Source: Butyrivibrio sp. MC2021
GTDB lineage: Bacteria > Bacillota > Clostridia > Lachnospirales > Lachnospiraceae
Assembly (NCBI RefSeq): GCF_000621605.1
Contig: NZ_JHXX01000001.1
Location: 248,001 to 312,000, forward strand
Reading direction: 5' to 3'
Length of the DNA: 64,000 bases
Below the pieces are notes generated by a model that had not been told where the DNA came from, ran no database searches, and worked only from the letters and a program-made list of their open reading frames with translations. This document shows positions 1 through 9,303 of this stretch, in pieces; position 1 is the first letter of the stretch, and the number at the start of each line of letters is the position of its first letter. The position numbers and the translations under genes are program-made.

Positions 1-1125
1 GGAAATGATAAGGCTCATGAAGCAGCCCTTGATGTTCTTAAGGATATCTGTAAGGCCTCAGATGTGCCTGTTATAGGCGCCGGCAATGTCAAGAGAATGG
101 AAGATATCAAGAAACTTCTTTATGCCGGATGCAAGAGAGCCTGTCTTGATTATTCCGATGGACTTAATGTGGAGATCACCGAAGAAGTATCTGATAAATT
201 CGGTAAAGATAAGATTCTTATAACATACAGACAGAAAGCTGATATTCTTTCAAACAAGGAAAAAGCTGAAAAATATTGTGAGGAACTGGTTTGCCTATCC
301 GGTAAAGAGGATGAGATTGTTTCGGATACTGACCTTCCGGTGATCATTTTTGCTGATGCTGATTTTACCGGTGAAGTGACAGGGCTTTTAACTGATGAGA
401 GACTTTCCGGAATTAGCGGCCCTTTTATTTCTGAGAATTCTGATAAGATTGATGGATATAAAACCGAATGTTTATCCAAGAATATCCCTATCGATGTTCT
501 AGAGCCTGAATTTTCTTTTGCCGATCTTAAAAAGAACTCAGACGGCATGGTTCCTGTTATTGTTCAGGACTATCGCACGGATCAGGTTTTGATGTTGGCA
601 TATATGAACGAAGAAGCATATAATAATACTTTGAAGACAGGAAAGATGACCTACTTTTCCAGAAGTCGTAATGAGCTCTGGCTTAAGGGTGAAACCAGCG
701 GTCATTTCCAGTATGTGAAGTCTCTTTATGCTGACTGTGACCTTGATACCATCCTTGCGAAGGTCAAGCAGATTGGCGCAGCCTGCCACACCGGCAGCTA
801 TTCTTGCTTCTATAACGAGATTGCCAGCAAGCAGTATAGCGAAAAGAATCCTCAGAAGGTTCTGGATAGTGTCTATGAGGTCATAAAAGACCGTAAAGTT
901 AATCCGAGACAGGGTTCTTATACCAATTACCTTTTTGACAAAGGTATCGACAAGATCCTCAAGAAGGTTGGTGAAGAGGCTACAGAGATGGTTATAGCCG
1001 CGAAGAACCCCAATGACAACGAAGTGGTTTACGAAATGTCTGATTTCCTGTATCATATGATGGTCCTTATGGCTGAAAAAAATGTCAGCTGGGAGGATAT
1101 TACCGACGAACTGTCACGAAGATAA
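1..1125 (+). CDS. hisIE: Bifunctional phosphoribosyl-AMP cyclohydrolase / phosphoribosyl-ATP pyrophosphatase (5' end outside window)
   Basis: This carries out steps two and three of histidine synthesis: HisE removes pyrophosphate from PR-ATP and HisI opens the adenine ring of PR-AMP. The reading frame is open from base 1, so the start lies upstream and 374 residues are visible. A cyclohydrolase domain (about residues 180-290) carries the metal ligands CDLD and HTGSYSC. A HisE domain follows, with KKVGEEATE and the acidic helix YEMSDFLYH. The first 150 or so residues ([19 protein letters not shown]) resemble the end of a HisA/HisF-type (beta/alpha)8 barrel, an N-terminal extension I recall from related Clostridia. 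GTG at 64 is unlikely to be the start because the homology runs through it. Confidence 0.93.
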   Translation, partial: GNDKAHEAALDVLKDICKASDVPVIGAGNVKRMEDIKKLLYAGCKRACLDYSDGLNVEITEEVSDKFGKDKILITYRQKADILSNKEKAEKYCEELVCLSGKEDEIVSDTDLPVIIFADADFTGEVTGLLTDERLSGISGPFISENSDKIDGYKTECLSKNIPIDVLEPEFSFADLKKNSDGMVPVIVQDYRTDQVLMLAYMNEEAYNNTLKTGKMTYFSRSRNELWLKGETSGHFQYVKSLYADCDLDTILAKVKQIGAACHTGSYSCFYNEIASKQYSEKNPQKVLDSVYEVIKDRKVNPRQGSYTNYLFDKGIDKILKKVGEEATEMVIAAKNPNDNEVVYEMSDFLYHMMVLMAEKNVSWEDITDELSRR

Positions 1126-1134
1126 GGAAAAGAT

Positions 1135-3015
1135 ATGAATTATAATTTAGCTCTTTCAGATGACATCCTGCTTAGTATCGAGAAACCGGAAAGATATATA
1201 GGCAACGAAGTCAACTCGGTTACAAAAGACAAATCTAAGGTTGATATCAGATTTGCCTTTTGTTTTCCTGATGTTTACGAAATAGGAATGTCTCATCTGG
1301 GAATTCAGATTTTGTACGGAATGTTTAACTCTTATGAAGATGTTTGGTGTGAGAGGGTTTATTCACCCTGGACCGACATGGATGAACTTCTTCGGAGTAA
1401 AAACATTCCGCTTTTTGCGCTTGAATCACAGGATCCGGTAAAAGACTTTGATTTCCTGGGATTCACAATTCAATATGAGATGTGTTACACCAACATTCTC
1501 CAGGTGCTTGATCTTTCAGGCATACCGCTTCTGACTAAAGACAGGACCTGGGATGATCCTATTGTCATCGGTGGTGGCCCTTGTACTTATAATCCTGAGC
1601 CCATTGCTGATTTCTTTGACATTTTCTATATCGGTGAAGGTGAAACCAGATACAGAGAGCTATTTGATCTCTACAAAAAGGCTAAGGCTGAGGGCATTTC
1701 CAGAGAAGATTTCCTCCATGAATGTGCCAAGATCCCCGGAATCTATGTTCCTTCACTCTTTGATATTTCCTACAAGGAAGACGGAATAATTGCAGAGATC
1801 AGGCCTGTTTATGATGACATACCTGCAACAATCAAAAAGGAAATGTGTCTTGACCTGAATGACATGTTTTATCCTACCAAGCCCGTTGTACCCTATATCA
1901 AGATCACTCAGGACAGAGTGGTTCTTGAAGTTATGCGTGGCTGCATCAGAGGTTGTAGGTTCTGTCAGGCAGGACAGCTCTATAAACCTCTCAGGGAAAA
2001 GAACGTTGAGAGACTTAAAAAGCTTGCGCTTGAAGCCCTGGCAAATACCGGATATGAGGAGATTTCTCTCAGCTCGTTGAGTTCAAGCGATTACACACAG
2101 CTTCCTGAGCTCATCGACTTCCTGATCGAACATTGTAATGAGAAGAAGATAAATATATCACTGCCATCTCTTAGAATTGATGCGTTCTCTCTTGATGTAA
2201 TGAGCAAGGTTCAGGACGTAAAAAAGAGCAGTCTTACGTTTGCTCCTGAGGCCGGAACCCAGAGAATGAGGGATGTTATCAATAAGGGACTTACTGAAGA
2301 GGATATTTTAAGAGGCTCTCAGCAGGCATTTCTGGGTGGCTGGAATAAGGTTAAGCTTTACTTTATGCTGGGACTTCCCGGTGAAACCGATGATGATATT
2401 CTCGGAATCGGAGATATATCCAACAAGATTGCTGCTCTTTACTATGAGACTCTTCCCAAGGATAAACGTAACGGAAGAGCAATTGATATCGTAGCCAGCA
2501 CTTCATTCTTTGTACCAAAGCCCTTTACACCATTCCAGTGGGCAAGAATGAACACCAAGGAGGAATTCCTTGATAAGGCCAATAAGACCAGAAAAGGAAT
2601 CATGGCTCAGATCAATCAGAAGCATATCAAATACAACTGGCATGAAGCTGATGCCAGTATGATGGAAGGTGTTCTGGCAAGAGGCGACAGAAAGCTTTGC
2701 AAGGTAATCCTGGAAGCCTATAAGAAGGGCTGCATTTTCGATGCCTGGGGCGAGTACTTCAAATTTGATGTATGGATGGATACCTTTAAGGAATGTGGCG
2801 TTGATCCGTTCTTCTATACCACAAGAAATCGCACCGATGACGAGATATTCCCATGGGATATGATAGATGCCGGCGTTACCAAGGCATTCCTTTTAAGAGA
2901 ATGGCACGCTTCACAGGAAGGCAAAAAGTCTTCAAACTGCAGACAGCAGTGTCTTGGCTGCGGTGCGGCTTCCTATGGAGTAGGTGTATGTAAGGAGGGC
3001 CGAAACAATGCATAA
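1135..3015 (+). CDS. B12-binding-like radical SAM protein (TIGR03960-type)
   Basis: This 626-residue protein belongs to the radical SAM superfamily. An N-terminal cobalamin-binding-like region (about residues 30-190, IGMSHLGIQILYGMF) precedes the radical SAM core. The 4Fe-4S motif CIRGCRFC lies near residue 270. A Cys-rich tail (CRQQCLGCG) ends the protein and could hold a second cluster. The reaction is not established for this family. It overlaps the next gene by 8 bases, and the pair is conserved together beside RNase G and rplU in Clostridia, which suggests a role linked to RNA or ribosomes (inference). The start is ATG with AAGGAAAAG just upstream. Confidence 0.88.
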   Translation: MNYNLALSDDILLSIEKPERYIGNEVNSVTKDKSKVDIRFAFCFPDVYEIGMSHLGIQILYGMFNSYEDVWCERVYSPWTDMDELLRSKNIPLFALESQDPVKDFDFLGFTIQYEMCYTNILQVLDLSGIPLLTKDRTWDDPIVIGGGPCTYNPEPIADFFDIFYIGEGETRYRELFDLYKKAKAEGISREDFLHECAKIPGIYVPSLFDISYKEDGIIAEIRPVYDDIPATIKKEMCLDLNDMFYPTKPVVPYIKITQDRVVLEVMRGCIRGCRFCQAGQLYKPLREKNVERLKKLALEALANTGYEEISLSSLSSSDYTQLPELIDFLIEHCNEKKINISLPSLRIDAFSLDVMSKVQDVKKSSLTFAPEAGTQRMRDVINKGLTEEDILRGSQQAFLGGWNKVKLYFMLGLPGETDDDILGIGDISNKIAALYYETLPKDKRNGRAIDIVASTSFFVPKPFTPFQWARMNTKEEFLDKANKTRKGIMAQINQKHIKYNWHEADASMMEGVLARGDRKLCKVILEAYKKGCIFDAWGEYFKFDVWMDTFKECGVDPFFYTTRNRTDDEIFPWDMIDAGVTKAFLLREWHASQEGKKSSNCRQQCLGCGAASYGVGVCKEGRNNA

Positions 3016-3745
3016 ATTAAGACTTAAATTCAGCAAAAACGGTCCCATCAAGTTCATTGGACATTTGGACGTAATGCGATATTTTCAGAAAGCCATCAGA
3101 AGAGCTGATATAGATGTTAAGTATTCTGAAGGTTTCAGCCCTCATCAGGTGATCTCTTTTGCCCAGCCATTGAGTGTTGGTGCCACCAGTGACGGCGAAT
3201 ATATGGATATGACTGTAAACTCCATGACTTCAACTCAGGATATCATGGACAGACTCAACAGCGTTATGAATGAAGGAATCAAGATCCTTGCAGTTACTGA
3301 GCTTTCCGACAAGGATGGCAAGGCTATGACATCATCCTTCGCTGCAAGGTACAAACTTTCCTTCAGAGAAAATCTTATGCCTGACTTTGACTGGACTTCA
3401 GAATTTGAGAAATATATCTCTCAGGACAAACTTCCTGCCATGAAGAAGACCAAGAGCGGTGAAAAAGAGATCGACATGAGGCCTATGATCTTTGAATACA
3501 GTCTTGATAAGGATGCCAAGGAGCTTGATATTCTCCTTAGTATGAGCAGCGCAGCTACCTTAAAGCCTACGCTTTTGTTTGAAGGCTTCTTTGCTTTTGA
3601 AGGAAAAGAATTCAACAAGAATGCTCTTAAGATTCACAGAGTTGATACCTATAAAGAGGGCTTTGAAGGCGAAAAGCACTATACTGAGCCTTTTATAACG
3701 GATGATACCTCAAAAAGGTTTTATTTAAGCGATGCACAGGTGTAA
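3008..3745 (+). CDS. Radical SAM-linked protein (TIGR03936 / DUF2344 type)
   Basis: This 245-residue partner of the preceding radical SAM protein has the family N-terminus HKLRLKFSKNGPIKFIGHLD. It lacks a Cys cluster of its own, and in many bacteria the two domains are fused. The ATG at 3008 is preferred because AGGAGGG lies 7-8 bases upstream, whereas a GTG 24 bases earlier has no ribosome site. The gene overlaps the upstream stop codon, which indicates translational coupling. The next gene begins two bases after its stop. Its biochemical role is unknown; by context it acts with the enzyme encoded upstream. Confidence 0.85.
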   Translation: MHKLRLKFSKNGPIKFIGHLDVMRYFQKAIRRADIDVKYSEGFSPHQVISFAQPLSVGATSDGEYMDMTVNSMTSTQDIMDRLNSVMNEGIKILAVTELSDKDGKAMTSSFAARYKLSFRENLMPDFDWTSEFEKYISQDKLPAMKKTKSGEKEIDMRPMIFEYSLDKDAKELDILLSMSSAATLKPTLLFEGFFAFEGKEFNKNALKIHRVDTYKEGFEGEKHYTEPFITDDTSKRFYLSDAQV

Positions 3746-3747
3746 TC

Positions 3748-4911
3748 ATGAATCAGGCTATGATCATTAAGTCGAAGTATAACGGCATTCCTCTGGTAGC
3801 TGCGCTTATAGACGATAAGCTTGAGTTTATCTCTTTTGTCAGGGCCAGAGAAACCGGAAACATATATCTGGGCAGGGTTGACCATATTGTTAAGAACCTG
3901 AATGCAGCTTTTGTCAGATATTCAGAGGACAAGATTGGCTATTTGCCAATGGATAACATCAATAAAGCATGTGTTATCAATAGAAGCCTTTCCGATACTG
4001 ATAAACTTCGTGCACAGGATGAAATAATAGTCCAGGTCGATTCCGAGGCTATTAAGACTAAGAAGACCAAGCTCACAACAACCATTTCAGTTTCCGGGAA
4101 GTATTGTGTTGTTACTCTGGGGCGAAACGGTGTCGGATGTTCTCTAAAGATTGAGGACAGCCTCAGGCGAATTCTTACAGAAGTGCTTAAGGAAAAATGT
4201 AAAGATCTTCTTGCGGATAATACAATTGGTATCCTGGTAAGAACAGATGCTGCTTATCTGAAAGAGGATGAGCGATTTGATATCCTGATGGAAGACATAA
4301 AGAAGCAGTATGATCGCCTTCAGGAGTTGATTAAGTGCGGAAGGACCCGTACTACAGGAACATTGCTTTATTGTGCTGACGGTGACAGCGATGATCCCAT
4401 GGATCCACACATTACCAGGGCTGTCAATTTCCTCAGGTCCCACGGTATAGATTCATATGATATAAAAGAGGATTCCGGAATCTGGGGAATAGGCTCCAAG
4501 ATCCAGGAACTTCTAAAGAGCAGAGTATGGCTCAAAAGCGGTGCTTATCTTATAATTGAACAGCTTGAGAGCTTCAATGCCATTGATGTAAATACAGGAA
4601 AGGCCATTCAGGGTAAGAACGATATATCTGAGAAAGTTAATCTGGAAGCTGCCAAAGAGATCATGAGGCAGATAAGACTACGTAATCTTACCGGCATGAT
4701 TCTTATAGATTTCATTAATATGAAAAATGAAGAATCTAACGAAAGACTTATATCGGAAGTTAAGAATCTTTGCAGACTTGACCCTGTACATACCAACTTT
4801 ATCGATGTTACCGGCCTTGGCATTATGGAGCTTACAAGAAACAAAAACGATAAATCGCTGAAAGAAATATTAAAAGATGAGAGTTTAGATGTTGACATTA
4901 TAAAACAATAG
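3748..4911 (+). CDS. rng: Ribonuclease E/G family endoribonuclease
   Basis: This endoribonuclease takes part in RNA processing or turnover in the cytoplasm. The 387-residue protein begins with an S1-type RNA-binding fold (NIYLGRVDHIVKNLNAAFVR, residues about 30-110). It then has the catalytic region with both metal-binding aspartates in IDVNTGK and ILIDFINM. The sequence stops shortly after LGIMELTRNK and lacks the CPxCxG zinc-link found in E. coli RNases E and G. It is therefore shorter than the roughly 490-residue E. coli RNase G. It is the last gene before the rplU leader and is tightly packed with the radical SAM pair. Confidence 0.9.
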   Translation: MNQAMIIKSKYNGIPLVAALIDDKLEFISFVRARETGNIYLGRVDHIVKNLNAAFVRYSEDKIGYLPMDNINKACVINRSLSDTDKLRAQDEIIVQVDSEAIKTKKTKLTTTISVSGKYCVVTLGRNGVGCSLKIEDSLRRILTEVLKEKCKDLLADNTIGILVRTDAAYLKEDERFDILMEDIKKQYDRLQELIKCGRTRTTGTLLYCADGDSDDPMDPHITRAVNFLRSHGIDSYDIKEDSGIWGIGSKIQELLKSRVWLKSGAYLIIEQLESFNAIDVNTGKAIQGKNDISEKVNLEAAKEIMRQIRLRNLTGMILIDFINMKNEESNERLISEVKNLCRLDPVHTNFIDVTGLGIMELTRNKNDKSLKEILKDESLDVDIIKQ

Positions 4912-5004
4912 TGTTAATATATCATGGTATGCCGCTTAACTAGGCATAAGTGGGCCCTTTAGCCCCGCCGAAGTTAGCGAGTTTTTTGAAGAAGGAGGTA
5001 ACTT
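4912..5004 (+). promoter_or_regulatory. Ribosomal protein L21 leader-like RNA
   Basis: The 93 bases between rng and rplU can fold. CGCTTAACT (4933-4941) pairs with AGTTAGCG (4973-4980) with one bulge, enclosing a GGGC/GCCC hairpin. This matches the position and general shape of the L21 leader described in Firmicutes, which is thought to let L21 control its own operon. The ribosome site GAAGGAGG lies just before the rplU ATG. A covariance-model search would decide the assignment. Confidence 0.6.
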
Positions 5005-5307
5005 ATGTACGCAATTATTGTAACTGGTGGTAAGCAGTACAAGGTTTCCGAGGGAGATCAGATCAAAGTTGAGAAGCTTGATGTTGAATCCGGAAAAGAA
5101 GTAACATTTGATGTTATTGCAGTAAATGATGGTACTCTTAAGGTTGCTGGCGATGTTAGCGCAGCAAAGGTTAGCGCAACTGTTGTTGAGCAGGGCCGTG
5201 ATAAGAAGGTTATCGTTTACAAGTACAAGAGAAAGACAGGCTATCACAAGAAGAATGGTCACAGACAGCCTTTCACTCTCGTAAAGATCAACAAGATCTC
5301 ATTATAA
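5005..5307 (+). CDS. rplU: 50S ribosomal protein L21
   Basis: This large-subunit ribosomal protein binds 23S rRNA. The 100-residue product has the usual length and hallmarks: the N-terminus MYAIIVTGGKQYKV and the C-terminal KYKRKTGYHKKNGHRQ block. AAGGAGGT lies seven bases before the ATG. It is the first gene of the classic rplU-prp-rpmA cluster and is probably autoregulated through the leader RNA in front of it. Confidence 0.98.
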   Translation: MYAIIVTGGKQYKVSEGDQIKVEKLDVESGKEVTFDVIAVNDGTLKVAGDVSAAKVSATVVEQGRDKKVIVYKYKRKTGYHKKNGHRQPFTLVKINKISL

Positions 5308-5308
5308 T

Positions 5309-5638
5309 ATGACATCAATTATTTTCACCAAGACATCCAATGATGCTTATAAGAGTATTGAGTGCAACGGACATGCCGGTTTTGATGATTACGGCAACGA
5401 CATAGTTTGTTCCGCAATTTCAGTCCTTACTATCAACACCATCAATTCTCTTGATACACTTACAGGAGATGAGATCGATGTTTTTCAGGATGAGGACAAG
5501 GGTATCATAAGATTTTCCTTTTTACAGGAACCATCTCATGATGCAGACCTATTAATAAGATCATTCGAACTTGGTATTGAATCAATTTATCAGCAATATG
5601 GTAAAAAGTATTTGAACATTAAATTTAGGAGGGAATAA
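5309..5638 (+). CDS. prp: Ribosomal-processing cysteine protease Prp
   Basis: Prp (YsxB family) removes the N-terminal extension of ribosomal protein L27 in Firmicutes and related bacteria. The 109-residue sequence has the catalytic pair His22 and Cys34 in the context GHAGFDDYGNDIVCSAIS, matching the family. The gene lies between rplU and rpmA and starts one base after the rplU stop, so coupling is likely. Its substrate is encoded next door, and the predicted cleavage motif is present there. Confidence 0.95.
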   Translation: MTSIIFTKTSNDAYKSIECNGHAGFDDYGNDIVCSAISVLTINTINSLDTLTGDEIDVFQDEDKGIIRFSFLQEPSHDADLLIRSFELGIESIYQQYGKKYLNIKFRRE

Positions 5639-5641
5639 GTC

Positions 5642-5929
5642 ATGATGAATATGAACCTTCAATTTTTTGCTCATAAGAAGGGTGTTGGATCAACCAAGAA
5701 CGGTAGAGATTCAGAATCCAAGAGACTTGGAGCAAAAAGAGCTGACGGACAATTCGTAAAGGCCGGTAATATTTTATACAGACAGCGTGGAACACACATT
5801 CATCCTGGTGTTAATGTTGGAATCGGTAGCGATGACACATTATTTGCACTTGTTGATGGTGTTCTTAGATTTGAGCGCAAGGGCAGAGATAAAAAGCAGG
5901 CTAGCGTTCATCCTGTAGAGAATAAGTAA
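5642..5929 (+). CDS. rpmA: 50S ribosomal protein L27 with cleavable N-terminal extension
   Basis: L27 reaches the peptidyl-transferase centre of the ribosome. This 95-residue form begins with the extension [11 protein letters not shown]. Prp cleaves after the paired phenylalanines in the Staphylococcus homolog, and the same residues are here. The rest ([27 protein letters not shown]) is typical L27. Two adjacent ATG codons are possible starts; AGGAGGG at 5627-5633 suits the first best. A strong terminator follows the gene. Confidence 0.97.
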   Translation: MMNMNLQFFAHKKGVGSTKNGRDSESKRLGAKRADGQFVKAGNILYRQRGTHIHPGVNVGIGSDDTLFALVDGVLRFERKGRDKKQASVHPVENK

Positions 5930-5943
5930 TCAGGTATTTAATC

Positions 5944-5982
5944 GGGCTTCAAACTTATAAACAGTTTGAAGCCTTATTTTTT
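5944..5982 (+). terminator. Rho-independent terminator after rpmA
   Basis: GGCTTCAAACT (5945-5955) pairs perfectly with AGTTTGAAGCC (5963-5973) around a seven-base loop. A T-rich run follows at 5974-5982. It closes the rplU-prp-rpmA transcript. Confidence 0.9.
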
Positions 5983-6010
5983 GAAATAGAATTTGTTATT
6001 ATATTATTAG
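5981..6010 (+). promoter_or_regulatory. Possible promoter for obg operon
   Basis: TTGAAA at 5981-5986 is followed by TTATTA/TATTAG-like -10 sequences at 6004-6010, or TATTAT at a short spacing. It directly follows the rpmA terminator and precedes obg, which is a sensible place for a new start. The -10 box is not a clear match. Confidence 0.4.
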
Positions 6011-6040
6011 TACCCGAAGACAACATAAGAGGATTTGGAC

Positions 6041-7396
6041 ATGCCTGTATTTGTAGATAAAGCGAAAATATTTATATCCAGCGGAAAAGGTGGAGACGGC
6101 CACATCTCCTTCAGACGAGAAAAATTTGTGGCTAACGGCGGCCCCGACGGTGGAGACGGAGGAAAAGGCGGAGATATCATCTTTCAGGTAGATGAAGGCC
6201 TTAATACTCTTGCGGACTTCCATTACGGCGGAAAATATAAAGCCGAAAACGGTCAGGATGGAAACAAGAGACGTTGCCATGGTAAGAACGGCAGCGACCT
6301 TATCATAAAGGTTCCTGAAGGAACTGTAATAAAAGAAGCAGAGAGCGGCAAGGTCATTGCAGATATGAGCCGCGATAATAAAGAAATGGTAGTCCTTAAG
6401 GGCGGAAAAGGCGGAAATGGCAATATGCATTACGCCACATCCACCATGCAGGCACCAAAATATGCACAGCCCGGACAGCCCGCCCTGGAGCTCGAGGTTC
6501 TTTTGGAGCTTAAGGTTATTGCTGATGTGGGCCTGGTTGGATTCCCCAATGTTGGAAAATCAACTTTCCTTTCCAAGGTATCCAATGCAAAGCCCAAGAT
6601 TGCCAATTATCATTTCACAACCCTTACTCCAATGCTTGGTGTAGTGGACCTTGATGATGCAAGAGGCTTCGTTGTGGCTGATATTCCCGGTCTTATAGAG
6701 GGAGCATCAGAGGGCGCAGGACTTGGCCATGAGTTCCTTCGCCATATTGAGAGAACAAGAATGATGATCCATGTGGTGGATGCAGCGTCAACAGAAGGAC
6801 GTGATCCCCTGGAGGATATCGAACTCATCAACAACGAGCTCGCAGGATACAATGCAGATATCACCAAAAAGCCACAGGTTATTGCTGCCAATAAGATAGA
6901 TATGCTTCCTGAAGGCGAAGACGCAGAGATAATTCAGAAGATAAGGGATCAGTATGAACCCCTTGGAGTCAAGGTTTTTGCCATATCTACCCTAACTGGA
7001 AAAGGGGTTAATGAACTGTTATACTATGTAAGTAGGACGCTTTCCGAGATCCAGGAGAAGCCTATTGTATTTGAACAGGAATACTTCCCTGAGGAGGCTC
7101 TCAGAACAGCGGATGAGGCCTTTGAAGTATTTTACGACCAGGAAGAAGCAGAATATGTTATTGAAGGACCTAAGATTGAAAAGATGCTTGGTTACACCAA
7201 TCTTGAATCCGAAAAAGGTTTCGCATTCTTCCAGAAGTTCCTTGCTGATAACGGAATTCTCGATGAACTTGAGAAGCTCCATATTCAGGAAGGCGATACA
7301 GTCAGAATGTATGGATTCAAATTTGAATATTACAGAAACGCAGATACTCAGCCTGTGTTTGATGATTCAGTAGAAGATGAAGAGGAAGAAGAGTAA
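6041..7396 (+). CDS. obg: GTPase Obg
   Basis: Obg is an essential GTPase that binds the 50S subunit in ribosome assembly and stress control. The 451-residue product has the glycine-rich Obg fold (FVDKAKIFISSGKGGDGH onward). The G domain shows GFPNVGKST (P-loop), DIPGLIEG (G3) and NKID (G4). An OCT C-terminal domain and an acidic tail follow. ATG 6041 is chosen because AAGAGGA ends seven bases upstream; a TTG two codons earlier would sit on the ribosome site. The next gene overlaps its stop by one base (TAATG). Confidence 0.97.
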   Translation: MPVFVDKAKIFISSGKGGDGHISFRREKFVANGGPDGGDGGKGGDIIFQVDEGLNTLADFHYGGKYKAENGQDGNKRRCHGKNGSDLIIKVPEGTVIKEAESGKVIADMSRDNKEMVVLKGGKGGNGNMHYATSTMQAPKYAQPGQPALELEVLLELKVIADVGLVGFPNVGKSTFLSKVSNAKPKIANYHFTTLTPMLGVVDLDDARGFVVADIPGLIEGASEGAGLGHEFLRHIERTRMMIHVVDAASTEGRDPLEDIELINNELAGYNADITKKPQVIAANKIDMLPEGEDAEIIQKIRDQYEPLGVKVFAISTLTGKGVNELLYYVSRTLSEIQEKPIVFEQEYFPEEALRTADEAFEVFYDQEEAEYVIEGPKIEKMLGYTNLESEKGFAFFQKFLADNGILDELEKLHIQEGDTVRMYGFKFEYYRNADTQPVFDDSVEDEEEEE

Positions 7397-7707
7397 TGAC
7401 ACTTACAAGTAAACAAAGAGCTTATTTAAAGAGCCTTGCGGCTGATCTTGAGCCCGTTTTCCAGATCGGAAAAGCAACTGTTACCCCTGAAATAACAAGC
7501 GCTATCGAAGAGACCTTCAATACCCATGAGCTTGTTAAGATAACTGTTCTTAAGAACTGCGTTGAGGATGTTAAGGACGTAGCTGTGACAGTTTCAGAGA
7601 GAACCAGATCTGAGCTTGTTCAGGTTATCGGAAGAAGATTTGTGCTTTATAAGCCCTTTAAGTATGAACCTAAGATTATTTTACCCAAGGCGTCAAAGAA
7701 GAACTGA
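7396..7707 (+). CDS. yhbY: YhbY-family RNA-binding protein
   Basis: This 103-residue single-domain CRS1/YhbY (CRM) protein is associated with pre-50S ribosome particles. The family pattern is visible: KQRAYLKSLA, a GKATVTPE loop in the place of the usual GKxG, and VQVIGRRFVLYK near the end. The start codon shares a base with the obg stop, so translation is probably coupled. It fits the ribosome-assembly theme of the operon. Confidence 0.92.
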   Translation: MTLTSKQRAYLKSLAADLEPVFQIGKATVTPEITSAIEETFNTHELVKITVLKNCVEDVKDVAVTVSERTRSELVQVIGRRFVLYKPFKYEPKIILPKASKKN

Positions 7708-7740
7708 TAATATTCTATTTATACCAGAGGAGGCTTTATT

Positions 7741-8349
7741 ATGGACTGCAGAAGGATTGGTATACTAGGAGGAACATTTGACCCAATACACAACGGACAT
7801 CTGTTGTTGGGAGAGGCGGCAAGAGAACAGTTTGATCTGGACAGAGTTATCTTTATCCCGAACAATCTTGCCCATTTAAAGAACAGAACACAGGTATCAA
7901 GCGGTGATGTAAGATATCAGATGGTCAAAATGGCCATCAGTGACAATCCGTATTTTACATGCTCAAGGCTTGAAATAGACAAACCGGAAGGCTGTTTTAC
8001 AATTGATACAATACAGGATCTTAAGATGATGTATCCCGGTGATGAGTTATATCTCATCCTTGGAGCTGATTCAATCATTGGAATCGATACCTGGTACGAG
8101 GCAAAAGAGCTTCTGACATCCTGTATCATTCTCGCCGCTGTCAGGGAGGAAGACGATCTTCCAACCCTTGATAAGAAGCGCAGAGAACTCAAGAAAATCT
8201 ATAACGCTGATATACGACTTATGACTTTTAACAGAGTTGATATTTCCTCAACAGATATCAGAGACAGAGTTAAAAGAGGCCGCAGTGTAAGATATATGAT
8301 GCCTGATGAGTGCATAGAATTCATGTGTATCAAAGGATTGTATAAATGA
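7741..8349 (+). CDS. nadD: Nicotinate-nucleotide adenylyltransferase
   Basis: NadD transfers AMP from ATP to nicotinate mononucleotide in NAD synthesis. The 202-residue protein has the nucleotidyltransferase signature GGTFDPIHNGH at the N-terminus and the second motif SSTDIRDR near residue 170, both used for ATP binding. AGAGGAGG lies just upstream of the ATG. The stop overlaps the yqeK start by four bases (ATGA), the usual nadD-yqeK coupling in Firmicutes. Confidence 0.96.
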   Translation: MDCRRIGILGGTFDPIHNGHLLLGEAAREQFDLDRVIFIPNNLAHLKNRTQVSSGDVRYQMVKMAISDNPYFTCSRLEIDKPEGCFTIDTIQDLKMMYPGDELYLILGADSIIGIDTWYEAKELLTSCIILAAVREEDDLPTLDKKRRELKKIYNADIRLMTFNRVDISSTDIRDRVKRGRSVRYMMPDECIEFMCIKGLYK

Positions 8350-8927
8350 GGATACTTGATATATCTCAAAAGCTTCGAAAAGAGCTTGAAAAAGAGCTTA
8401 AGCCCGATAGATTTGACCATACTTTAGGCGTAGCATATACTGCAGCCAGCATGGCCTTTGTTCACGGTGCTGATGTTGAGAAGGCTCTTATCGCAGGAAT
8501 GTTGCATGACTGTGCGAAATGCATGTCTCATGAGGAACAGATCAAGGTTTGCGAAAAGAACAAGATAGAGATCACTGAAGTTGAAAGACGCAATCATTCA
8601 CTTCTTCATGCGAAGGCAGGTATGTATCTTGCCAGAGCTAAGTATGATATCTACGATACAGAGATCCTCAATGCCATAAGATGGCATACCACCGGCAAGG
8701 AAGATATGTCCCTGCTTGAGAAGATCGTCTATATAGCTGATTTTATAGAACCTAACAGAAAACCTCTGGAGGGGATGGACGAAATTCGTAAAGAGGCTTT
8801 TACAGATATCGATAAATGTCTTGCACACATACTTCACGATTCGGTATTATACTTACAGACTATAGGAAAAGAGTGCGATGAGGCAACAATGAATGCCTAT
8901 CTGTACTACAAAAAGTTTTATAAATAA
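8346..8927 (+). CDS. yqeK: HD-domain diadenosine tetraphosphatase-like protein (YqeK family)
   Basis: YqeK proteins hydrolyse Ap4A symmetrically to two ADP in tested homologs. This 193-residue protein has the HD-domain metal ligands: His in RFDHTLGV, His-Asp in GMLHDCAK, and later RWHTTG and IADFIEPNR. It overlaps nadD by four bases. Its place between nadD and rsfS is the standard Firmicutes arrangement. Confidence 0.93.
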   Translation: MRILDISQKLRKELEKELKPDRFDHTLGVAYTAASMAFVHGADVEKALIAGMLHDCAKCMSHEEQIKVCEKNKIEITEVERRNHSLLHAKAGMYLARAKYDIYDTEILNAIRWHTTGKEDMSLLEKIVYIADFIEPNRKPLEGMDEIRKEAFTDIDKCLAHILHDSVLYLQTIGKECDEATMNAYLYYKKFYK

Positions 8928-8940
8928 AAATGAGGTGTAT

Positions 8941-9303
8941 ATGGCAGATTTAGCAGTTTCTAAGAAAATGGCACTTATGGCAATCGATGCTCTTGAGGAT
9001 CGAAAGGGCGAGGACGTTACTGTAATTGATATCAGCGAGATATCTACCCTTGCAGATTACTTCATAATTGCCAGCGGTACCAATGTGAATCAGGTTCAGG
9101 CTATGGCAGACAGCGTACAGGAAGTTCTCGGAAGAGCAGGACACATGACCAAGGATGTGGAAGGCTACGACACTGGCAACTGGGTACTTCTTGATTTCGG
9201 TGATATCATCGTACATGTCTTTGATAAAGAGAACAGATTGTTCTACGATCTCGAGAGAATATGGAGAGACGGTAAGACTATAGAAAAAGCAGAGCTCGAA
9301 TGA
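8941..9303 (+). CDS. rsfS: Ribosome silencing factor RsfS
   Basis: RsfS binds L14 on free 50S subunits and blocks joining with 30S when nutrients are short. The 120-residue product has the family core DISEISTLADYFIIASGTN and the GDIIVHVF / YDLERIW end. ATG 8941 is preferred: it has GAGGTG just upstream and begins after the yqeK stop. An earlier in-frame ATG at 8893 would overlap yqeK without a ribosome site. The gene ends inside a bidirectional terminator. Confidence 0.95.
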   Translation: MADLAVSKKMALMAIDALEDRKGEDVTVIDISEISTLADYFIIASGTNVNQVQAMADSVQEVLGRAGHMTKDVEGYDTGNWVLLDFGDIIVHVFDKENRLFYDLERIWRDGKTIEKAELE

